A DNA stretch of 64,000 nucleotides. Origin: Lentibacillus sp. Marseille-P4043 (lineage in GTDB: Bacteria > Bacillota > Bacilli > Bacillales > Amphibacillaceae). The notes under the pieces are model-generated. The model searched no databases, was not told the DNA's origin, and worked only from the letters and a program-made list of their open reading frames with translations. Positions 20,369-30,741 of the stretch are shown here, in pieces (positions within the stretch are counted from its first letter, which is position 1; every line of letters starts with the position of its first letter). Where the stretch lies: positions 2,079,352-2,143,351 of the forward strand of contig NZ_LT984884.1 in assembly GCF_900258515.1 (NCBI RefSeq), read 5' to 3'. The position numbers and the translations under genes were made by a program.

Positions 20369-22081
20369 TTATTCCGTCTTCTCTTTCACAAATTCCACAA
20401 CTTCTTCTGCAGTTCCCATTCCTAAAAGCTTGTCCTTATAGGAAACTAATTTTTCTTGTGATAAGTCACGAATCTGAGTCCGTGCTGGTAAAATTGATGT
20501 TGCACTCATACTGAATTCATCAAGGCCAAGGGATAAGAGAATTGGTATAGCAATTGGATCGCCAGCCATTTCACCGCACATGCCAACCCATTTGTCTTCA
20601 CCGTGCGCTGCCTCGAGTACATTGTTGACTAAATTCAATATTGCTGGATGGTATGGTTGATAAAGGTAAGTAACGCGTTCGTTCATACGGTCTGCGGCCA
20701 TCGTATATTGAATCAGATCATTTGTACCGATACTGAAAAAGTCTACTTCTTTAGCGAATTGTTTGGCGATTACTGCCGTAGATGGGATTTCAACCATAAT
20801 TCCAACTTCAATATCATCCGAAACATCTACGCCTTCAGAAGTTAAATTGTCTTTCTCATCTAACAAAATTGCTTTAGCTTGACGGAATTCATCTAGTGTT
20901 GCAATCATTGGGAACATAATTTTTAAATTTCCGTGCACGCTTGCTCGTAACAAGGCACGTAATTGGGTTCTAAATACGGATTCATTTTCTAAGCAAAAAC
21001 GAATAGCGCGAAAACCTAAAAATGGATTAAGTTCTTTTGGCAAGTCTAAATAGCTTAATTCTTTGTCACCGCCAATATCTAACGTTCTGACAACAACCGG
21101 CTTATTACCTACTTGTTCCAATACTGATTTATAGGCATCATATTGTTCGTCTTCAGTCGGTAATTCAGTTTTGCCCATATATAAAAATTCTGTTCGGTAA
21201 AGTCCAACACCTTCTCCGCCATTGGCTAAAACGCCTGTTATGTCTTCGGGGGTACCAATATTAGCTACTAATTCTACTTGTTCGCCGTCAGATGTGATGG
21301 TTGGTTCATCTTTTAGTTTTGCCCATTCTTCTTTCTGCTTGGCAAAATTCGCTTGTTTTTCCTTGTACTTGGATAGTTCCTCATCAGATGGATTGATCTT
21401 AACAGTTCCTTCTATCCCATCCACAATAACCATGTCACCTTGGGAAACGACATTGGTGATTTCTTTAGATCCAACTACAGCCGGGATTTCTAATGATCTT
21501 GCCATAATTGCCGAATGGGATGTACGACCACCTACATCAGTAGCAAAACCTTTTACAAATTGGCGATTTAACTGTGCGGTATCTGATGGGGTTAAATCAC
21601 GCGCAATTACAATTACCTCTTCGTCAATTAATGCAGGATCGGGAAATGTAACGCCTAACAAATGTGCCATCACTCGTTTTGTCACGTCTTGAATATCAGC
21701 TGCACGTTCACGCATGTATTCATTATCCATATTTTTAAACATGTCGATAAACATGTTTGCTGTTTCATCTAGTGCACTTTCAGCGATAACATTTTCAGAT
21801 TTAATTTTGTCCTTGATAGGATTAATCAATTCTGGGTCACTTAAAACAAGTAAATGTGCTGAGAAAATTTCCGCATGCTCATCGCCAATCTCCTGCTTGG
21901 CATGTGCTTTGATCTTTTCTAATTCCTGCTTTGATATTTCCAGTGCTTTATCTAAACGTTCGATTTCTGCATTGGGATTATCAATCGTCTTCTTATCAAA
22001 TGACAAATCAGGTGTAACAAGTTGATAAGCTTTGGCGATTGCAATTCCATTTGATGCAGCAATTCCGTCAATCGTTGCCAT
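20369..22081 (-). CDS. ptsI: PTS enzyme I (phosphoenolpyruvate-protein phosphotransferase)
   Basis: The 570-residue protein transfers phosphate from phosphoenolpyruvate to HPr, the first step of sugar uptake by the PTS. It has the N-terminal HPr-binding domain ([19 protein letters not shown]), the phosphohistidine motif [13 protein letters not shown] (His near residue 188), and the PEP-binding barrel with [35 protein letters not shown] and [11 protein letters not shown] (catalytic Cys). In B. subtilis and many relatives ptsH precedes it; here no ptsH lies within 140 bp upstream and the gene has its own promoter. Confidence 0.97.
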   Translation of the reverse strand: MATIDGIAASNGIAIAKAYQLVTPDLSFDKKTIDNPNAEIERLDKALEISKQELEKIKAHAKQEIGDEHAEIFSAHLLVLSDPELINPIKDKIKSENVIAESALDETANMFIDMFKNMDNEYMRERAADIQDVTKRVMAHLLGVTFPDPALIDEEVIVIARDLTPSDTAQLNRQFVKGFATDVGGRTSHSAIMARSLEIPAVVGSKEITNVVSQGDMVIVDGIEGTVKINPSDEELSKYKEKQANFAKQKEEWAKLKDEPTITSDGEQVELVANIGTPEDITGVLANGGEGVGLYRTEFLYMGKTELPTEDEQYDAYKSVLEQVGNKPVVVRTLDIGGDKELSYLDLPKELNPFLGFRAIRFCLENESVFRTQLRALLRASVHGNLKIMFPMIATLDEFRQAKAILLDEKDNLTSEGVDVSDDIEVGIMVEIPSTAVIAKQFAKEVDFFSIGTNDLIQYTMAADRMNERVTYLYQPYHPAILNLVNNVLEAAHGEDKWVGMCGEMAGDPIAIPILLSLGLDEFSMSATSILPARTQIRDLSQEKLVSYKDKLLGMGTAEEVVEFVKEKTE

Positions 22082-22132
22082 TATTTTACGACCAGCCTTT
22101 CCTAATAAAAAATATGTAAATCCTACTTCTTA

Positions 22133-22161
22133 TTTTAACCTCTTTAGCTCGGCGGTTTCAA
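22133..22161 (-). promoter_or_regulatory. Sigma-A promoter of ptsI
   Basis: On the minus strand, TTGAAA (22156-22161) and TTAAAA (22133-22138) are spaced 17 bp apart, about 50 bp before the ptsI start. Confidence 0.6.
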
Positions 22162-22225
22162 GTTATGAAGCGGTTTTGGACAATCATTTTGAATGGAAAC
22201 GCTATCTTTTTCCATTAACTGCAAA

Positions 22226-23158
22226 TTAACCGCTAATACTGGTTGAATGAAGATTTTTCTCGACCCATTCCAGAACGCTTTGATGAACTTCTTCTTTATT
22301 AATTTCGTTTAAAAGTTCGTGACGGCCATCGTGGAAAAGTTTTACTGTGACGTTTTCAAGGCCAGCTTTTTCATATAAATGTGCTGTTTTCCAAATACCT
22401 TTTGCATAGTCGCCAACAGGATCCGCATCTCCACTCATTAGGAGCATCGGTAAATCATCTCGTATGCGCAAATTTCGTTTTTGTTGATGAATAATGGAAA
22501 GTCCTGTCATTAAATCAACAAAGAATCGTGCTGTTGGAACATGGCCACAATAGGGATCATCCATATAAGCTTGGACAATTTGATCATCGCGAGTTAACCA
22601 ATCGAACGTTGTTTTCTGCTGTTCAATGCGTCTGTTGTAAGCATTAAAAGCAATGAAATTCATCAGCTTGCTTGGCTTTTTAGGTGCAAGTAAAGAGGCG
22701 ATTTTCCGTCCGGTATAGGAGGTGATTTTCGGGTAAAAACCGGTTCCAGATAATAGAACACCATCAAGTTCACTACTGTGTGTTTGAATATAATATCGTG
22801 CTAAAAAGGACCCCATACTATGTCCAAACAAGAAAATGGGTGTGTCAGGAAACTCCTGCTTAATGGTTCTTGTAATGGTGAATAGATCTTCCATTGTTTT
22901 TGTAAACCCATTTTCATCAGCTAGATAGCCAAAAGAGCCCTGTCGTTCACCAGTTTTTCCATGACCACGATGATCATTTCCATAAACAAAAATATTTTTC
23001 TTCACTAGAAAATTGGCAAAATCATTGTAGCGATTGATATGTTCAACCATACCATGGGCAAGCTGGATGATAGCTTTTGGTTGTTTGTTTTCCTCATACC
23101 ACTTTTTGACATATACATCCACGTTATCCTTCATTGTTAACCAATATTCTTTTTCCAT
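22226..23158 (-). CDS. Alpha/beta hydrolase, monoacylglycerol lipase/lysophospholipase type
   Basis: The 310-residue protein has IIQLAHGMVEHINRY, YGNDHRGHGKTG, the nucleophile elbow FGHSMGSFLARY (Ser), the acid region LMSGDADPVGD and the catalytic His in LFHDGRHELLNE. This matches the serine aminopeptidase S33/PldB group, which splits monoacylglycerols or lysophospholipids. No signal peptide is seen, so it acts in the cytoplasm. It stands alone between the ptsI and secG promoters. Confidence 0.88.
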   Translation of the reverse strand: MEKEYWLTMKDNVDVYVKKWYEENKQPKAIIQLAHGMVEHINRYNDFANFLVKKNIFVYGNDHRGHGKTGERQGSFGYLADENGFTKTMEDLFTITRTIKQEFPDTPIFLFGHSMGSFLARYYIQTHSSELDGVLLSGTGFYPKITSYTGRKIASLLAPKKPSKLMNFIAFNAYNRRIEQQKTTFDWLTRDDQIVQAYMDDPYCGHVPTARFFVDLMTGLSIIHQQKRNLRIRDDLPMLLMSGDADPVGDYAKGIWKTAHLYEKAGLENVTVKLFHDGRHELLNEINKEEVHQSVLEWVEKNLHSTSISG

Positions 23159-23258
23159 TTTTTCACCTGTTTCTATACGTAGTCTTGCTTATATGATAAA
23201 ATTTAATTTGTAACTCGTCCAAAGTTAAGTAGAGTTCTGGTATTTTCTAAAGATTCAC

Positions 23259-23288
23259 TTGCTATATAAAACAAACTTATGCTAAAGT
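23259..23288 (+). promoter_or_regulatory. Probable promoter of secG
   Basis: TTGCTA (23259-23264) and TAAAGT (23283-23288) with an 18-bp spacer, 36 bp before the secG start. Confidence 0.5.
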
Positions 23289-23324
23289 ACTAATAGGTAT
23301 TTGTACGTTACAGGAGGTGCCGAA

Positions 23325-23558
23325 ATGGTAGGGGCAGTACACGTATTATTAGTTATAGACGCAGTAATTATGATTATTTTAGTACTATTACAATCGGGCA
23401 AAAGTGAAGGTCTATCTGGCGCTATTTCAGGTGGAGCGGAGCAATTATTTGGGAAACAAAAAGCAAGAGGTGCCGATCTGATCTTACATCGCAGTACAAT
23501 TATAACCGGTGTTCTCTTCTTTGTTCTCGCTTTCTTAAGTGCATATGTACTACAATAG
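23325..23558 (+). CDS. secG: Preprotein translocase subunit SecG
   Basis: The ATG at 23325 follows AGGAGGTG; an earlier in-frame start does not. The 77-residue protein has two membrane helices ([17 protein letters not shown] and [16 protein letters not shown]) joined by the typical Gly-rich loop ([21 protein letters not shown]). SecG joins SecYE and helps SecA-driven export. The order secG, carboxylesterase, rnr is the same as in B. subtilis. Confidence 0.96.
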   Translation: MVGAVHVLLVIDAVIMIILVLLQSGKSEGLSGAISGGAEQLFGKQKARGADLILHRSTIITGVLFFVLAFLSAYVLQ

Positions 23559-23560
23559 AC

Positions 23561-23601
23561 AATAACCCTTATCACAAATTGCGTGATAAGGGTTATTTTT
23601 T
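23561..23601 (+). terminator. Terminator after secG
   Basis: A 15-bp stem (AATAACCCTTATCAC and its complement) is followed by TTTTTT. Confidence 0.9.
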
Positions 23602-23665
23602 GTCGTATCATGTACAATAGATAAATAATAACGATGCTAAGGATTTTTGAAGGAGTTTGAGCATA

Positions 23666-24412
23666 ATGAAAATAAAACAACCAGAACCTTTTACGTTTGA
23701 AGCAGGTCAACGTGCGGTATTATTATTACATGGGTTTACAGGCCATTCAGCAGATGTAAGAATGCTTGGTCGCTATTTAGAAAAACAGGGGTATACAACT
23801 CACGCGCCGATTTACCGTGGACATGGACTTCCACCAGAGGAATTGATTAAAGCAAATCCAGATCAGTGGTGGGAAGATGTTCAGAACGCGTTAAAACATT
23901 TACGTGATCTCGGTTATCAAGAAATAGCTGTTGCCGGCTTATCACTTGGTGGTGTTCTAGGACTGAAATTAGCATACTCGGAAAAATTAAAAGCTGTTAT
24001 CCCAATGTGTGCACCGATGTTTTTTGATAACGAGACACAGCTAACGCAAGGACTCAAGACATTTGCTAAAGAGTATAAGCAATTAGAAGAAAAAGAAGCC
24101 ACTGTCATCGAACAAGAAGTTGCTGATCTGGTGAAAAACTCTAACCAAATGTTTGAGGAGTTAGGCTCACTGATTACAGAAGTGAAAAATAATGTCGATA
24201 CTATATACACACCGACATTTGTAGTACAAGCAAGAAAAGACCAAATGATAAATACAGCTAGTGCCACATATATCTATGACAATGTTGAAGCAGATCATAA
24301 AGATATAAAATGGTATGAGGAATCTGGACATGTCATTACATTGGATGACGAAAAGCAACAGCTATATCAAGATATTTATGATTTTCTAGAATCGCTTGAC
24401 TGGCAGGAATAG
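23666..24412 (+). CDS. Carboxylesterase, Est30/YvaK type
   Basis: The ATG at 23666 with AAGGAG ten bases before it is preferred over the TTG at 23657. The 248-residue alpha/beta hydrolase matches the 247-residue Geobacillus Est30 in length and motifs: LLLHGFTGHSADVR (oxyanion region), VAGLSLGGVLGLKL (nucleophile Ser), ARKDQMI (Asp) and EESGHVITLD (His). It splits short-chain esters. It lies between secG and rnr as yvaK does in B. subtilis. Confidence 0.93.
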   Translation: MKIKQPEPFTFEAGQRAVLLLHGFTGHSADVRMLGRYLEKQGYTTHAPIYRGHGLPPEELIKANPDQWWEDVQNALKHLRDLGYQEIAVAGLSLGGVLGLKLAYSEKLKAVIPMCAPMFFDNETQLTQGLKTFAKEYKQLEEKEATVIEQEVADLVKNSNQMFEELGSLITEVKNNVDTIYTPTFVVQARKDQMINTASATYIYDNVEADHKDIKWYEESGHVITLDDEKQQLYQDIYDFLESLDWQE

Positions 24413-24476
24413 AATGATTTTTCGATTATAAAACAATACTAACAGGTAAACAATAGAGTAGAAAGAAGGTGAGCTT

Positions 24477-26675
24477 ATGGACGAATTGAAAGAAAAAATA
24501 CTTACTTTTTTTAATGAAAATGGTACAAGGCCCTTGTCTGTTGATGAATTAGAGGGAGTCTTAGACCTGGAATATGCAGAGGAATTTAAAGAGCTCATAA
24601 AATCCCTAAATGAACTAGAAGAAGCAGGAGAACTCGTTCGCACTCGGAAAAATCGCTTTGGCTTGCCGGAAAAAATGAATCTTATCCGTGGAAGAATTCA
24701 AATGCATGCTAAAGGATTTGCATTTTTGATTCCGGATGATGAGGAACAACGGGACATTTATATCCATCATTCCGACATGGCATCGGCTATGAATAATGAT
24801 AAAGTGTTAGTTCGTTTGGAGAAGAAAAGTGAGGGTGGCAATCGGCCTGAGGGGACGGTTATCCGCATACTGGAACGGGCAGTTCATACGGTTGTCGGAA
24901 CATTTGAGAATAATCGTTCATTTGGCTTTGTCATTGCGGATGATAAGCGAATTCCAAATGATATTTTTATCCCCAAAAGTATGACACATGGTGCAGTGAG
25001 TGGCCATAAGGTTATTGTTTATATTACAAAATATCCAGAAGGAAGAAAGAGTGCGGAAGGGGAAGTTATTCAAATTCTTGGGCATAAAAATGATCCAGGA
25101 ATTGATATTATTTCGATCATTTACAAGCATGGGATTAAGATAGACTTTCCTGACGAAGTATTGGCTCAAGCGGCAAAAGCTCCAGAACAAATTAGGGACG
25201 AAGAACTGACACTAAGACGTGATTTACGCGATGAGGTTATCGTAACGATTGATGGAGCGGATGCGAAAGACCTAGATGATGCAGTATCAGTAAAAGAGCT
25301 CGACAATGGGAATTATCAGCTTGGTGTTTACATTGCGGATGTCAGCTATTACGTAAAAGAAGGCACACCAATGGATAAGGAAGCATTCGAACGGGGAACG
25401 AGTGTTTATCTAGTTGACCGCGTGATTCCGATGATTCCCCATCGTTTGTCTAACGGAATTTGTTCGTTAAATCCACAAGTAGATCGATTAACACTTGGCT
25501 GTCAGATGGAAATTAATACGAAAGGTGAAGTTGTCAATCACGAAATTTTTCAGAGTGTGATTAAGACAACGGAACGAATGACATACAGCGATGTAAATAA
25601 AATTTTAGTTGATAAAGATGAGGAAGTTCGTAGCAAATACGAAGCGCTTGTGCCGATGTTTGAGAAGATGGAAAAGCTAGCGGCTATTTTGCGTGGAAAG
25701 CGAATGGGACGCGGAGCAATTGACTTTGACTTTAAAGAAGCACAAGTATTAGTTGATGAGAACGGTAAAGCAGAAGACGTTGTACTACGTGAGCGATCGG
25801 TTGCTGAACGGTTAATTGAGGAATTTATGCTAGCAGCCAACGAGACAGTTGCCGAACATTTTCACTGGATGGATGTGCCATTTATTCATCGGATTCATGA
25901 GGAACCGGATCAAGGAAAATTGCAGAGCTTTTTTGAGTTTTTAGGTGGTCTCGGTTATGTTGTTAAAGGTACTGCGAATGAAGTACACCCACAAGCATTG
26001 CAAAAGGTAATTGATGAGGTTCAAGGAAAGCCTGAAGAAATGATCGTTTCCAAACTTATGCTGCGTTCGATGAAACAAGCAAGATATGATCCTCAAAGTA
26101 TTGGTCATTTTGGTTTAGCAACGGAATTTTACACGCATTTTACCTCACCTATACGGCGGTATCCTGATTTGATTGTGCATCGCTTAATTCGGACTTATTT
26201 AATTGAGAAACAGATGGACAAACAGACAATCACACAGTGGAAAGAACGGTTACCGGAAATTGCTAGACATACATCCGAAATGGAGCGAGCTGCAGTGGAT
26301 GCAGAACGTGACACGGATGATCTGAAAAAGGCGGAATATATGAAAGATAGAATTGGTGAGGAATACACGGGTGTGATTAGTTCAGTTACCAATTTTGGCA
26401 TGTTTGTCGAGCTGGAAAATACAGTAGAGGGCCTTGTTCACGTGAGCACCTTGACTGATGATTATTATCATTATGATGAAAGCAGCCATGCCTTGATTGG
26501 GGAACGTACAGGTACGGTTCATCGGATTGGGGACGAAGTTGACGTTCGGGTTGAAAGCGTGAATTTGGATGAATATGCTGTTGATTTTGAATTAGCTGGG
26601 ACTAAAAAGCCAAAAAAACGTGAAAAAGAACCAGGGCGTCGTAAACCAAAAAATAAATCAAAGAAAAAATCATAA
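24477..26675 (+). CDS. rnr: Ribonuclease R
   Basis: The 732-residue exoribonuclease has an N-terminal winged helix, two cold-shock domains ([29 protein letters not shown]), the RNB catalytic domain with [13 protein letters not shown] (metal-binding Asp residues) and [17 protein letters not shown], a C-terminal S1 domain ([18 protein letters not shown]) and a Lys-rich tail. RNase R degrades structured RNA and works with tmRNA-SmpB in ribosome rescue. In this genome smpB is separated from rnr by a manganese transporter operon. Confidence 0.97.
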   Translation: MDELKEKILTFFNENGTRPLSVDELEGVLDLEYAEEFKELIKSLNELEEAGELVRTRKNRFGLPEKMNLIRGRIQMHAKGFAFLIPDDEEQRDIYIHHSDMASAMNNDKVLVRLEKKSEGGNRPEGTVIRILERAVHTVVGTFENNRSFGFVIADDKRIPNDIFIPKSMTHGAVSGHKVIVYITKYPEGRKSAEGEVIQILGHKNDPGIDIISIIYKHGIKIDFPDEVLAQAAKAPEQIRDEELTLRRDLRDEVIVTIDGADAKDLDDAVSVKELDNGNYQLGVYIADVSYYVKEGTPMDKEAFERGTSVYLVDRVIPMIPHRLSNGICSLNPQVDRLTLGCQMEINTKGEVVNHEIFQSVIKTTERMTYSDVNKILVDKDEEVRSKYEALVPMFEKMEKLAAILRGKRMGRGAIDFDFKEAQVLVDENGKAEDVVLRERSVAERLIEEFMLAANETVAEHFHWMDVPFIHRIHEEPDQGKLQSFFEFLGGLGYVVKGTANEVHPQALQKVIDEVQGKPEEMIVSKLMLRSMKQARYDPQSIGHFGLATEFYTHFTSPIRRYPDLIVHRLIRTYLIEKQMDKQTITQWKERLPEIARHTSEMERAAVDAERDTDDLKKAEYMKDRIGEEYTGVISSVTNFGMFVELENTVEGLVHVSTLTDDYYHYDESSHALIGERTGTVHRIGDEVDVRVESVNLDEYAVDFELAGTKKPKKREKEPGRRKPKNKSKKKS

Positions 26676-26678
26676 TGA

Positions 26679-26714
26679 AAAATGCTGATTCGAAAAGCGG
26701 GTCAGCATTTTTTT
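26679..26714 (+). terminator. Terminator after rnr
   Basis: AAATGCTGA pairs with TCAGCATTT, followed by a T-run. Confidence 0.85.
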
Positions 26715-26783
26715 GTGCCTTTTACCAAAAAAACTAATTTTATTGTCATCAATTTATATAACTAGCATACGATTTAATTATAT

Positions 26784-26815
26784 AAGTTGCACATAGGAAA
26801 CTTTATTGTTAATAT
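26784..26815 (+). promoter_or_regulatory. MntR-type operator overlapping the promoter of the Mn transporter operon
   Basis: AGTTGCACATAGGAAACT (26785-26802) is an imperfect palindrome resembling Bacillus MntR boxes, which carry TTGCC and GGAAAC half sites. It covers the -35 hexamer TTGCAC (26787-26792), which is 17 bp from the -10 TAATAT (26810-26815). Mn-loaded MntR would block this promoter. Confidence 0.7.
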
Positions 26816-26895
26816 ATAATTAATTATCATAAATACAATTAATTAGGTTAAGAGCAAATGACGGATTAGGAAAATAAAGGAAAGAAGGGTTAAAA

Positions 26896-27639
26896 ATGAG
26901 CAGATCTATTGCTGTTGATCATTTACATGTATCTTACTATGGCAAGGAGGCTATAAAGGATGTTTCATTTTCCATTACCCCTGGAAAGATGGTCGGAATA
27001 ATCGGACCTAACGGGGCTGGAAAATCCACGTTGCTAAAATCAGTTCTAGGTTTAATTCCTAAAGACCGTGGTGAAATTACCATATTAAATAAAGATAGGA
27101 AAGCGGTTAGAAAAGAAATTGCCTATGTGCCGCAACGAAATAATATTGACTGGGATTTCCCAATTTCGGTGATTGATACCGTTTTGATTGGAACATATCC
27201 GCAGCTAGGAATGTTTAAAAGGCCCAAAAAACAAGATAGAGCCCTGGCACTAAAATGCCTTGAAAAAGTAGATATGTTGGAATTTAAAAATCGACAAATT
27301 GGCGAATTGTCTGGTGGGCAACAACAGCGTGTATTTATAGCACGCGCACTAGCTCAGCAAGCTGAATTGTTTTTTCTTGATGAGCCATTTGTTGGGATCG
27401 ATATCAGTAGTGAAGAGACGATCATTCGAATATTAAAGGAGCTTAAAGATCAAGGGAAGACGATCTTAGTTGTCCACCATGATCTAAGTAAAGCGAAAGA
27501 TTATTTTCAACAAATACTCTTACTGAATCAGGAGTTGGTTGAATTTGGTGATGTAGAGGATGTAATGCGCCCGGAAACAATTGCTCGTGCATATCAAGGC
27601 CAACTTTCCTTTCTTAAAGAATTGGAGGTGAAATCATGA
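26896..27639 (+). CDS. mntB: Manganese ABC transporter ATP-binding protein
   Basis: The 247-residue ATPase has Walker A (GPNGAGKST), Q loop (VPQRNNIDWDFP), signature (LSGGQQQRVFIARALAQ), Walker B (LFFLDEPFVGID) and switch His (VVHHDLS). The Q-loop sequence with NIDWDFP is typical of Mn/Fe/Zn chelate importers. Its last codon overlaps the permease start. It powers Mn uptake with the permease and binding lipoprotein that follow. The Mn call rests on the operator and on the ligands of the binding protein. Confidence 0.9.
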   Translation: MSRSIAVDHLHVSYYGKEAIKDVSFSITPGKMVGIIGPNGAGKSTLLKSVLGLIPKDRGEITILNKDRKAVRKEIAYVPQRNNIDWDFPISVIDTVLIGTYPQLGMFKRPKKQDRALALKCLEKVDMLEFKNRQIGELSGGQQQRVFIARALAQQAELFFLDEPFVGIDISSEETIIRILKELKDQGKTILVVHHDLSKAKDYFQQILLLNQELVEFGDVEDVMRPETIARAYQGQLSFLKELEVKS

Positions 27640-28493
27640 ACTTTATCGAAGCGATTATGCATTATGAGTTTTTGCAAAAAGCATTGCTAACATCCATTAT
27701 GGTTGGAATTATCTGTGGGGTAATTGGTTGTTTTATTGTCCTGCGTGGAATGGCTTTAATGGGAGATGCCATTTCACATGCGGTTTTACCAGGTGTAGCG
27801 GTTTCCTATTTTTTAGGAATCAACTTTTTCTTTGGAGCAGTTTTTACAGGGGTACTCACAGCAATTGGAATTGGCTATATTAGTCAAAACAGCCGAATTA
27901 AAAACGATTCATCAATCGGAATAGTGTTCACTTCTGCCTTTGCGCTCGGGATTATTTTAATTACGCTAATGAAAAGCAGCACTGATTTATATCATATCCT
28001 GTTTGGAAATGTGTTGGCTGTCAGACCTTCGGATATGTGGATGACTTTAGTAATCGGGCTGATTGTACTCGTAAGTGTGTATGTTTTTTACAAGGAATTA
28101 CTGGTGACTTCCTTTGATCCGACAATGGCGCAAGCATATGGCTTACCAAATAAGTTAATTCACTACTTTTTGATGACATTATTGACGATGGTAACTGTTG
28201 CATCATTGCAAACTGTTGGGATTATCTTGGTAGTTGCTATGTTAATTACGCCTGCAGCTACAGCATATTTGTTAACCAATCGGCTATCGACCATGATATT
28301 TCTCTCATCAGGATTTGGTGTTATTGCGGCTGTAATCTGCCTCTATATCAGTTATAAAGCAAATCTAGCTTCAGGTGCAACGATAGTACTGGTTGCAACC
28401 ATTTTGTTTTTCATAACATTTATTATTTCACCAAAGCATGGTGTTCTATGGCGAACGATACGGTCCCGTAAGCAACGCGCATCGTATTCATAA
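27636..28493 (+). CDS. mntC: Manganese ABC transporter permease (ABC-3 family)
   Basis: The 285-residue protein has about eight membrane helices and the ABC-3 motif GDAISHAVLPGVAVSYFLG near residue 47, with the cytoplasmic coupling region around SFDPTMAQAYGLP. Only one permease gene is present, whereas B. subtilis has two (mntC and mntD), so this would form a homodimer. It overlaps the ATPase gene by 4 bp. Confidence 0.9.
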   Translation: MNFIEAIMHYEFLQKALLTSIMVGIICGVIGCFIVLRGMALMGDAISHAVLPGVAVSYFLGINFFFGAVFTGVLTAIGIGYISQNSRIKNDSSIGIVFTSAFALGIILITLMKSSTDLYHILFGNVLAVRPSDMWMTLVIGLIVLVSVYVFYKELLVTSFDPTMAQAYGLPNKLIHYFLMTLLTMVTVASLQTVGIILVVAMLITPAATAYLLTNRLSTMIFLSSGFGVIAAVICLYISYKANLASGATIVLVATILFFITFIISPKHGVLWRTIRSRKQRASYS

Positions 28494-28511
28494 AAAGGGA
28501 GGATTTTGAAA

Positions 28512-29453
28512 GTGAAAAAAGGCTTAGTTTTCATAGTGATGTTTACGGTAGTTTTTATATTTGCTGGATGTTCGGGAAATGAAGAAGGAGCTGCTGATGC
28601 GAAACAAAACGGAGAAAAGCTTCAGGTTGTCACGACGTACTCGATTTTATACGATATTGTGCAAAATGTTGCTGGTGACCTTGCAGAGGTCCACAGCTTA
28701 GTACCAATTGGAACGGACCCGCATTCATATGAACCATTGCCAGAGGATGTGCAGTTAACGTCTGATGCAGATATTGTATTTTATAACGGTTTCAATTTAG
28801 AGGCGGGTAATTCTTGGTTTCATAAGATGGTTGAGACAGCCGGAAAGTCAGAAGAAGACGAGACAGTTTTTCGCATTACGGAAGGGATCGATCCACAATT
28901 GTTAAAATCAGGCGGACATAAAGGAGAACCCGATCCACATGCGTGGCTGGATGCAAAAAATGGAATCGTTTATGCGGAAAATGCAAGGGATGCATTAATG
29001 AAGGCAGATCCGGATAATAAAGAAATATATGAACAGAATGCTGCGGATTATATTAAAGAATTAGAGGCAATGGATAATGAAATAAAACAAAAAGTCAATA
29101 AAATCCCTGAAGAAAAACGAGTTTTAGTAACAAGTGAAGGTGCGTTTAAGTATTTCTCGGCAGCATACGGCTTTCATGCGGCATACATTTGGGAAATCAA
29201 TGCAGAAAATCAAGGTACACCTGATCAAATAAAGTCAGTTGTTGATACTATTAAGGAAAAAGAAATTCCGGGGTTGTTTATAGAAACTAGTGTTGATCCT
29301 CGTAGTATGGAAACAGTGTCCAATGAGACAGGGGCACCGATTGTAGGAAAAATATTTACGGATTCATTAGGAGAAGCGGGAGAAGAAGGGGATACGTATA
29401 TAAAGATGATGGAATGGAATGTCGATATGATTACAAAAGGTTTGATGGAGTAA
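28512..29453 (+). CDS. mntA: Manganese-binding lipoprotein
   Basis: The GTG at 28512 is chosen since GGGAGG lies 9 bases before it. The 313-residue protein has a lipoprotein signal (FIVMFTVVFIFAGC) and the cluster A-I fold. Ligand positions read DPHSYEP (His), DPHAWLD (His), VTSEGAFKYF (Glu) and IFTDSLG (Asp). A Glu at the third position, as in PsaA/MntA, favours manganese over zinc; compare the His in the ZnuA encoded at 62431. It is the last gene of the operon. Confidence 0.9.
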   Translation: MKKGLVFIVMFTVVFIFAGCSGNEEGAADAKQNGEKLQVVTTYSILYDIVQNVAGDLAEVHSLVPIGTDPHSYEPLPEDVQLTSDADIVFYNGFNLEAGNSWFHKMVETAGKSEEDETVFRITEGIDPQLLKSGGHKGEPDPHAWLDAKNGIVYAENARDALMKADPDNKEIYEQNAADYIKELEAMDNEIKQKVNKIPEEKRVLVTSEGAFKYFSAAYGFHAAYIWEINAENQGTPDQIKSVVDTIKEKEIPGLFIETSVDPRSMETVSNETGAPIVGKIFTDSLGEAGEEGDTYIKMMEWNVDMITKGLME

Positions 29454-29549
29454 TTTGTTAAAAATACGGGCAGCACTGTTTTAGATGGTGGCTAATTACG
29501 CTAATTTTTGGTAGAATAAAGTTCACGTAAGTAGTAGGAGGAAGCCGAT

Positions 29550-30017
29550 ATGCCAAAAGGAACAGGAAAAACAATTGCCCAAAATAAAAAAGCATCCCAT
29601 GATTACTTTATTGAAGATACGTATGAAGCGGGTATTGTACTGCAAGGTACGGAAATCAAATCAATCCGTGCAGGCCGAATCAATTTAAAGGATTCACATG
29701 CACGAATCGATCGTGGCGAGGTAAAACTTATTAACATGCATATAGCAACGTATGAGCAGGGAAATCGGTTTAACCATGATCCAACACGAACACGTAAATT
29801 GCTGCTTCATCGCAAAGAAATTGATAAGTTGATTGGTTTAACACAGCAACAGGGTTATGCCCTCGTTCCATTAAAGGTTTATATTAAGAACGGTGTGGCA
29901 AAAATCCTTATTGGACTTGGCAGAGGGAAAAAGAAATATGATAAACGGGAAGATCTGAAGCGGAAACAAATGAAACGTGATATTGCTAGGGCGATAAAAG
30001 ATCGTGATCATATGTAA
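29550..30017 (+). CDS. smpB: SsrA-binding protein SmpB
   Basis: The 155-residue protein binds the tRNA-like end of tmRNA and brings it to stalled ribosomes. Family motifs include [50 protein letters not shown] and the C-terminal basic tail [22 protein letters not shown] lies before the ATG. The tmRNA gene follows 110 bp downstream. Confidence 0.98.
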   Translation: MPKGTGKTIAQNKKASHDYFIEDTYEAGIVLQGTEIKSIRAGRINLKDSHARIDRGEVKLINMHIATYEQGNRFNHDPTRTRKLLLHRKEIDKLIGLTQQQGYALVPLKVYIKNGVAKILIGLGRGKKKYDKREDLKRKQMKRDIARAIKDRDHM

Positions 30018-30127
30018 ATCCTTCCAGCCCTTGATATTATAACGATTCATGTTATAATAAGAATTGTCATCAAAAGACATAAAACTTAATAATTGCTCGA
30101 TTTAAACCCCGAGCGTTTCTCTTTTAT

Positions 30128-30493
30128 GGGGACGTTACGGATTCGACAGGGGTAGATTGAGCTCAGGTTGCACGTCGAGGTTACGGCTCGTAAAACGTTA
30201 TTCGCCTAAATATAACTGGCAAAACTAACAATCAACCAGCTTTAGCAGCTGCGTAAGTAGTTCTAAAGCGATCCTTCCTGCATTCGCCCGTGATGCAGAT
30301 TGAAGGGTCTCAAATGAAGCGGGCTATACTGTCATTCGCCGTCTGAGGATGATAGTTGAAACTAATCAGACTAGCTACTCGGAAGCCTGTTGGTAGGCTG
30401 AAGATGTAGCGAAGGATAATATACCAACTATGCGTGTAGAAGCCTGAGTGGCGATATCTCTGGACGTGGGTTCGATTCCCACCGTCTCCACCA
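30128..30493 (+). ncRNA. ssrA: tmRNA (SsrA)
   Basis: The 366-nt RNA starts with GGGGACGTTACGGATTCGAC and ends with GGTTCGATTCCCACCGTCTC followed by CACCA; the acceptor GGGGACG pairs with CGTCTCC and CCA is encoded. The tag frame follows TATAACT and encodes GKTNNQPALAAA and a stop, so the added tag is AGKTNNQPALAAA including the charged Ala. It frees stalled ribosomes and marks the product for ClpXP and other proteases. It lies directly after smpB. Confidence 0.97.
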
Positions 30494-30520
30494 ATACATA
30501 AGTTGGTGGTTTTTTATTTT
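30488..30520 (+). terminator. Terminator overlapping the 3' end of tmRNA
   Basis: CCACCAA, whose first bases are the tmRNA 3' end, pairs with TTGGTGG at 30503-30509, followed by TTTTTT. Processing must remove it to leave the mature CCA end. Confidence 0.75.
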
Positions 30521-30528
30521 TTATAATG

Positions 30529-30575
30529 TAAAGCATAAAATTTCCGTTTGGAAGTTTTTATGCTTTATTTTATTT
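30529..30575 (+). terminator. Second hairpin after tmRNA
   Basis: AAAGCATAAAA and TTTTATGCTTT form a stem followed by T-rich sequence. It may act as a back-up terminator. The remaining bases to 30741 show no other feature. Confidence 0.5.
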
Positions 30576-30741
30576 TAGGAACTTTATGCTGTACGTAACA
30601 CAATAAAATTTACGCAAAGCTACATGCTTTCTTCCGTGTGGGAAATAACCTTGTGGAAATAGAAAAAATATTTACTAAAAATTATTGCAAATGAATATAT
30701 AGTTGTATAGCATAAAAGGAAATTAAATTGGAGGAATGATC

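Noticed and set aside
19916..20441. Overlapping open frames through repeat array 1 on both strands, with MF-x-SGRCF-type repeats
   Set aside because: They exist because the 20-bp unit has no stop in several frames. Several frames are open at once and none has a ribosome site.
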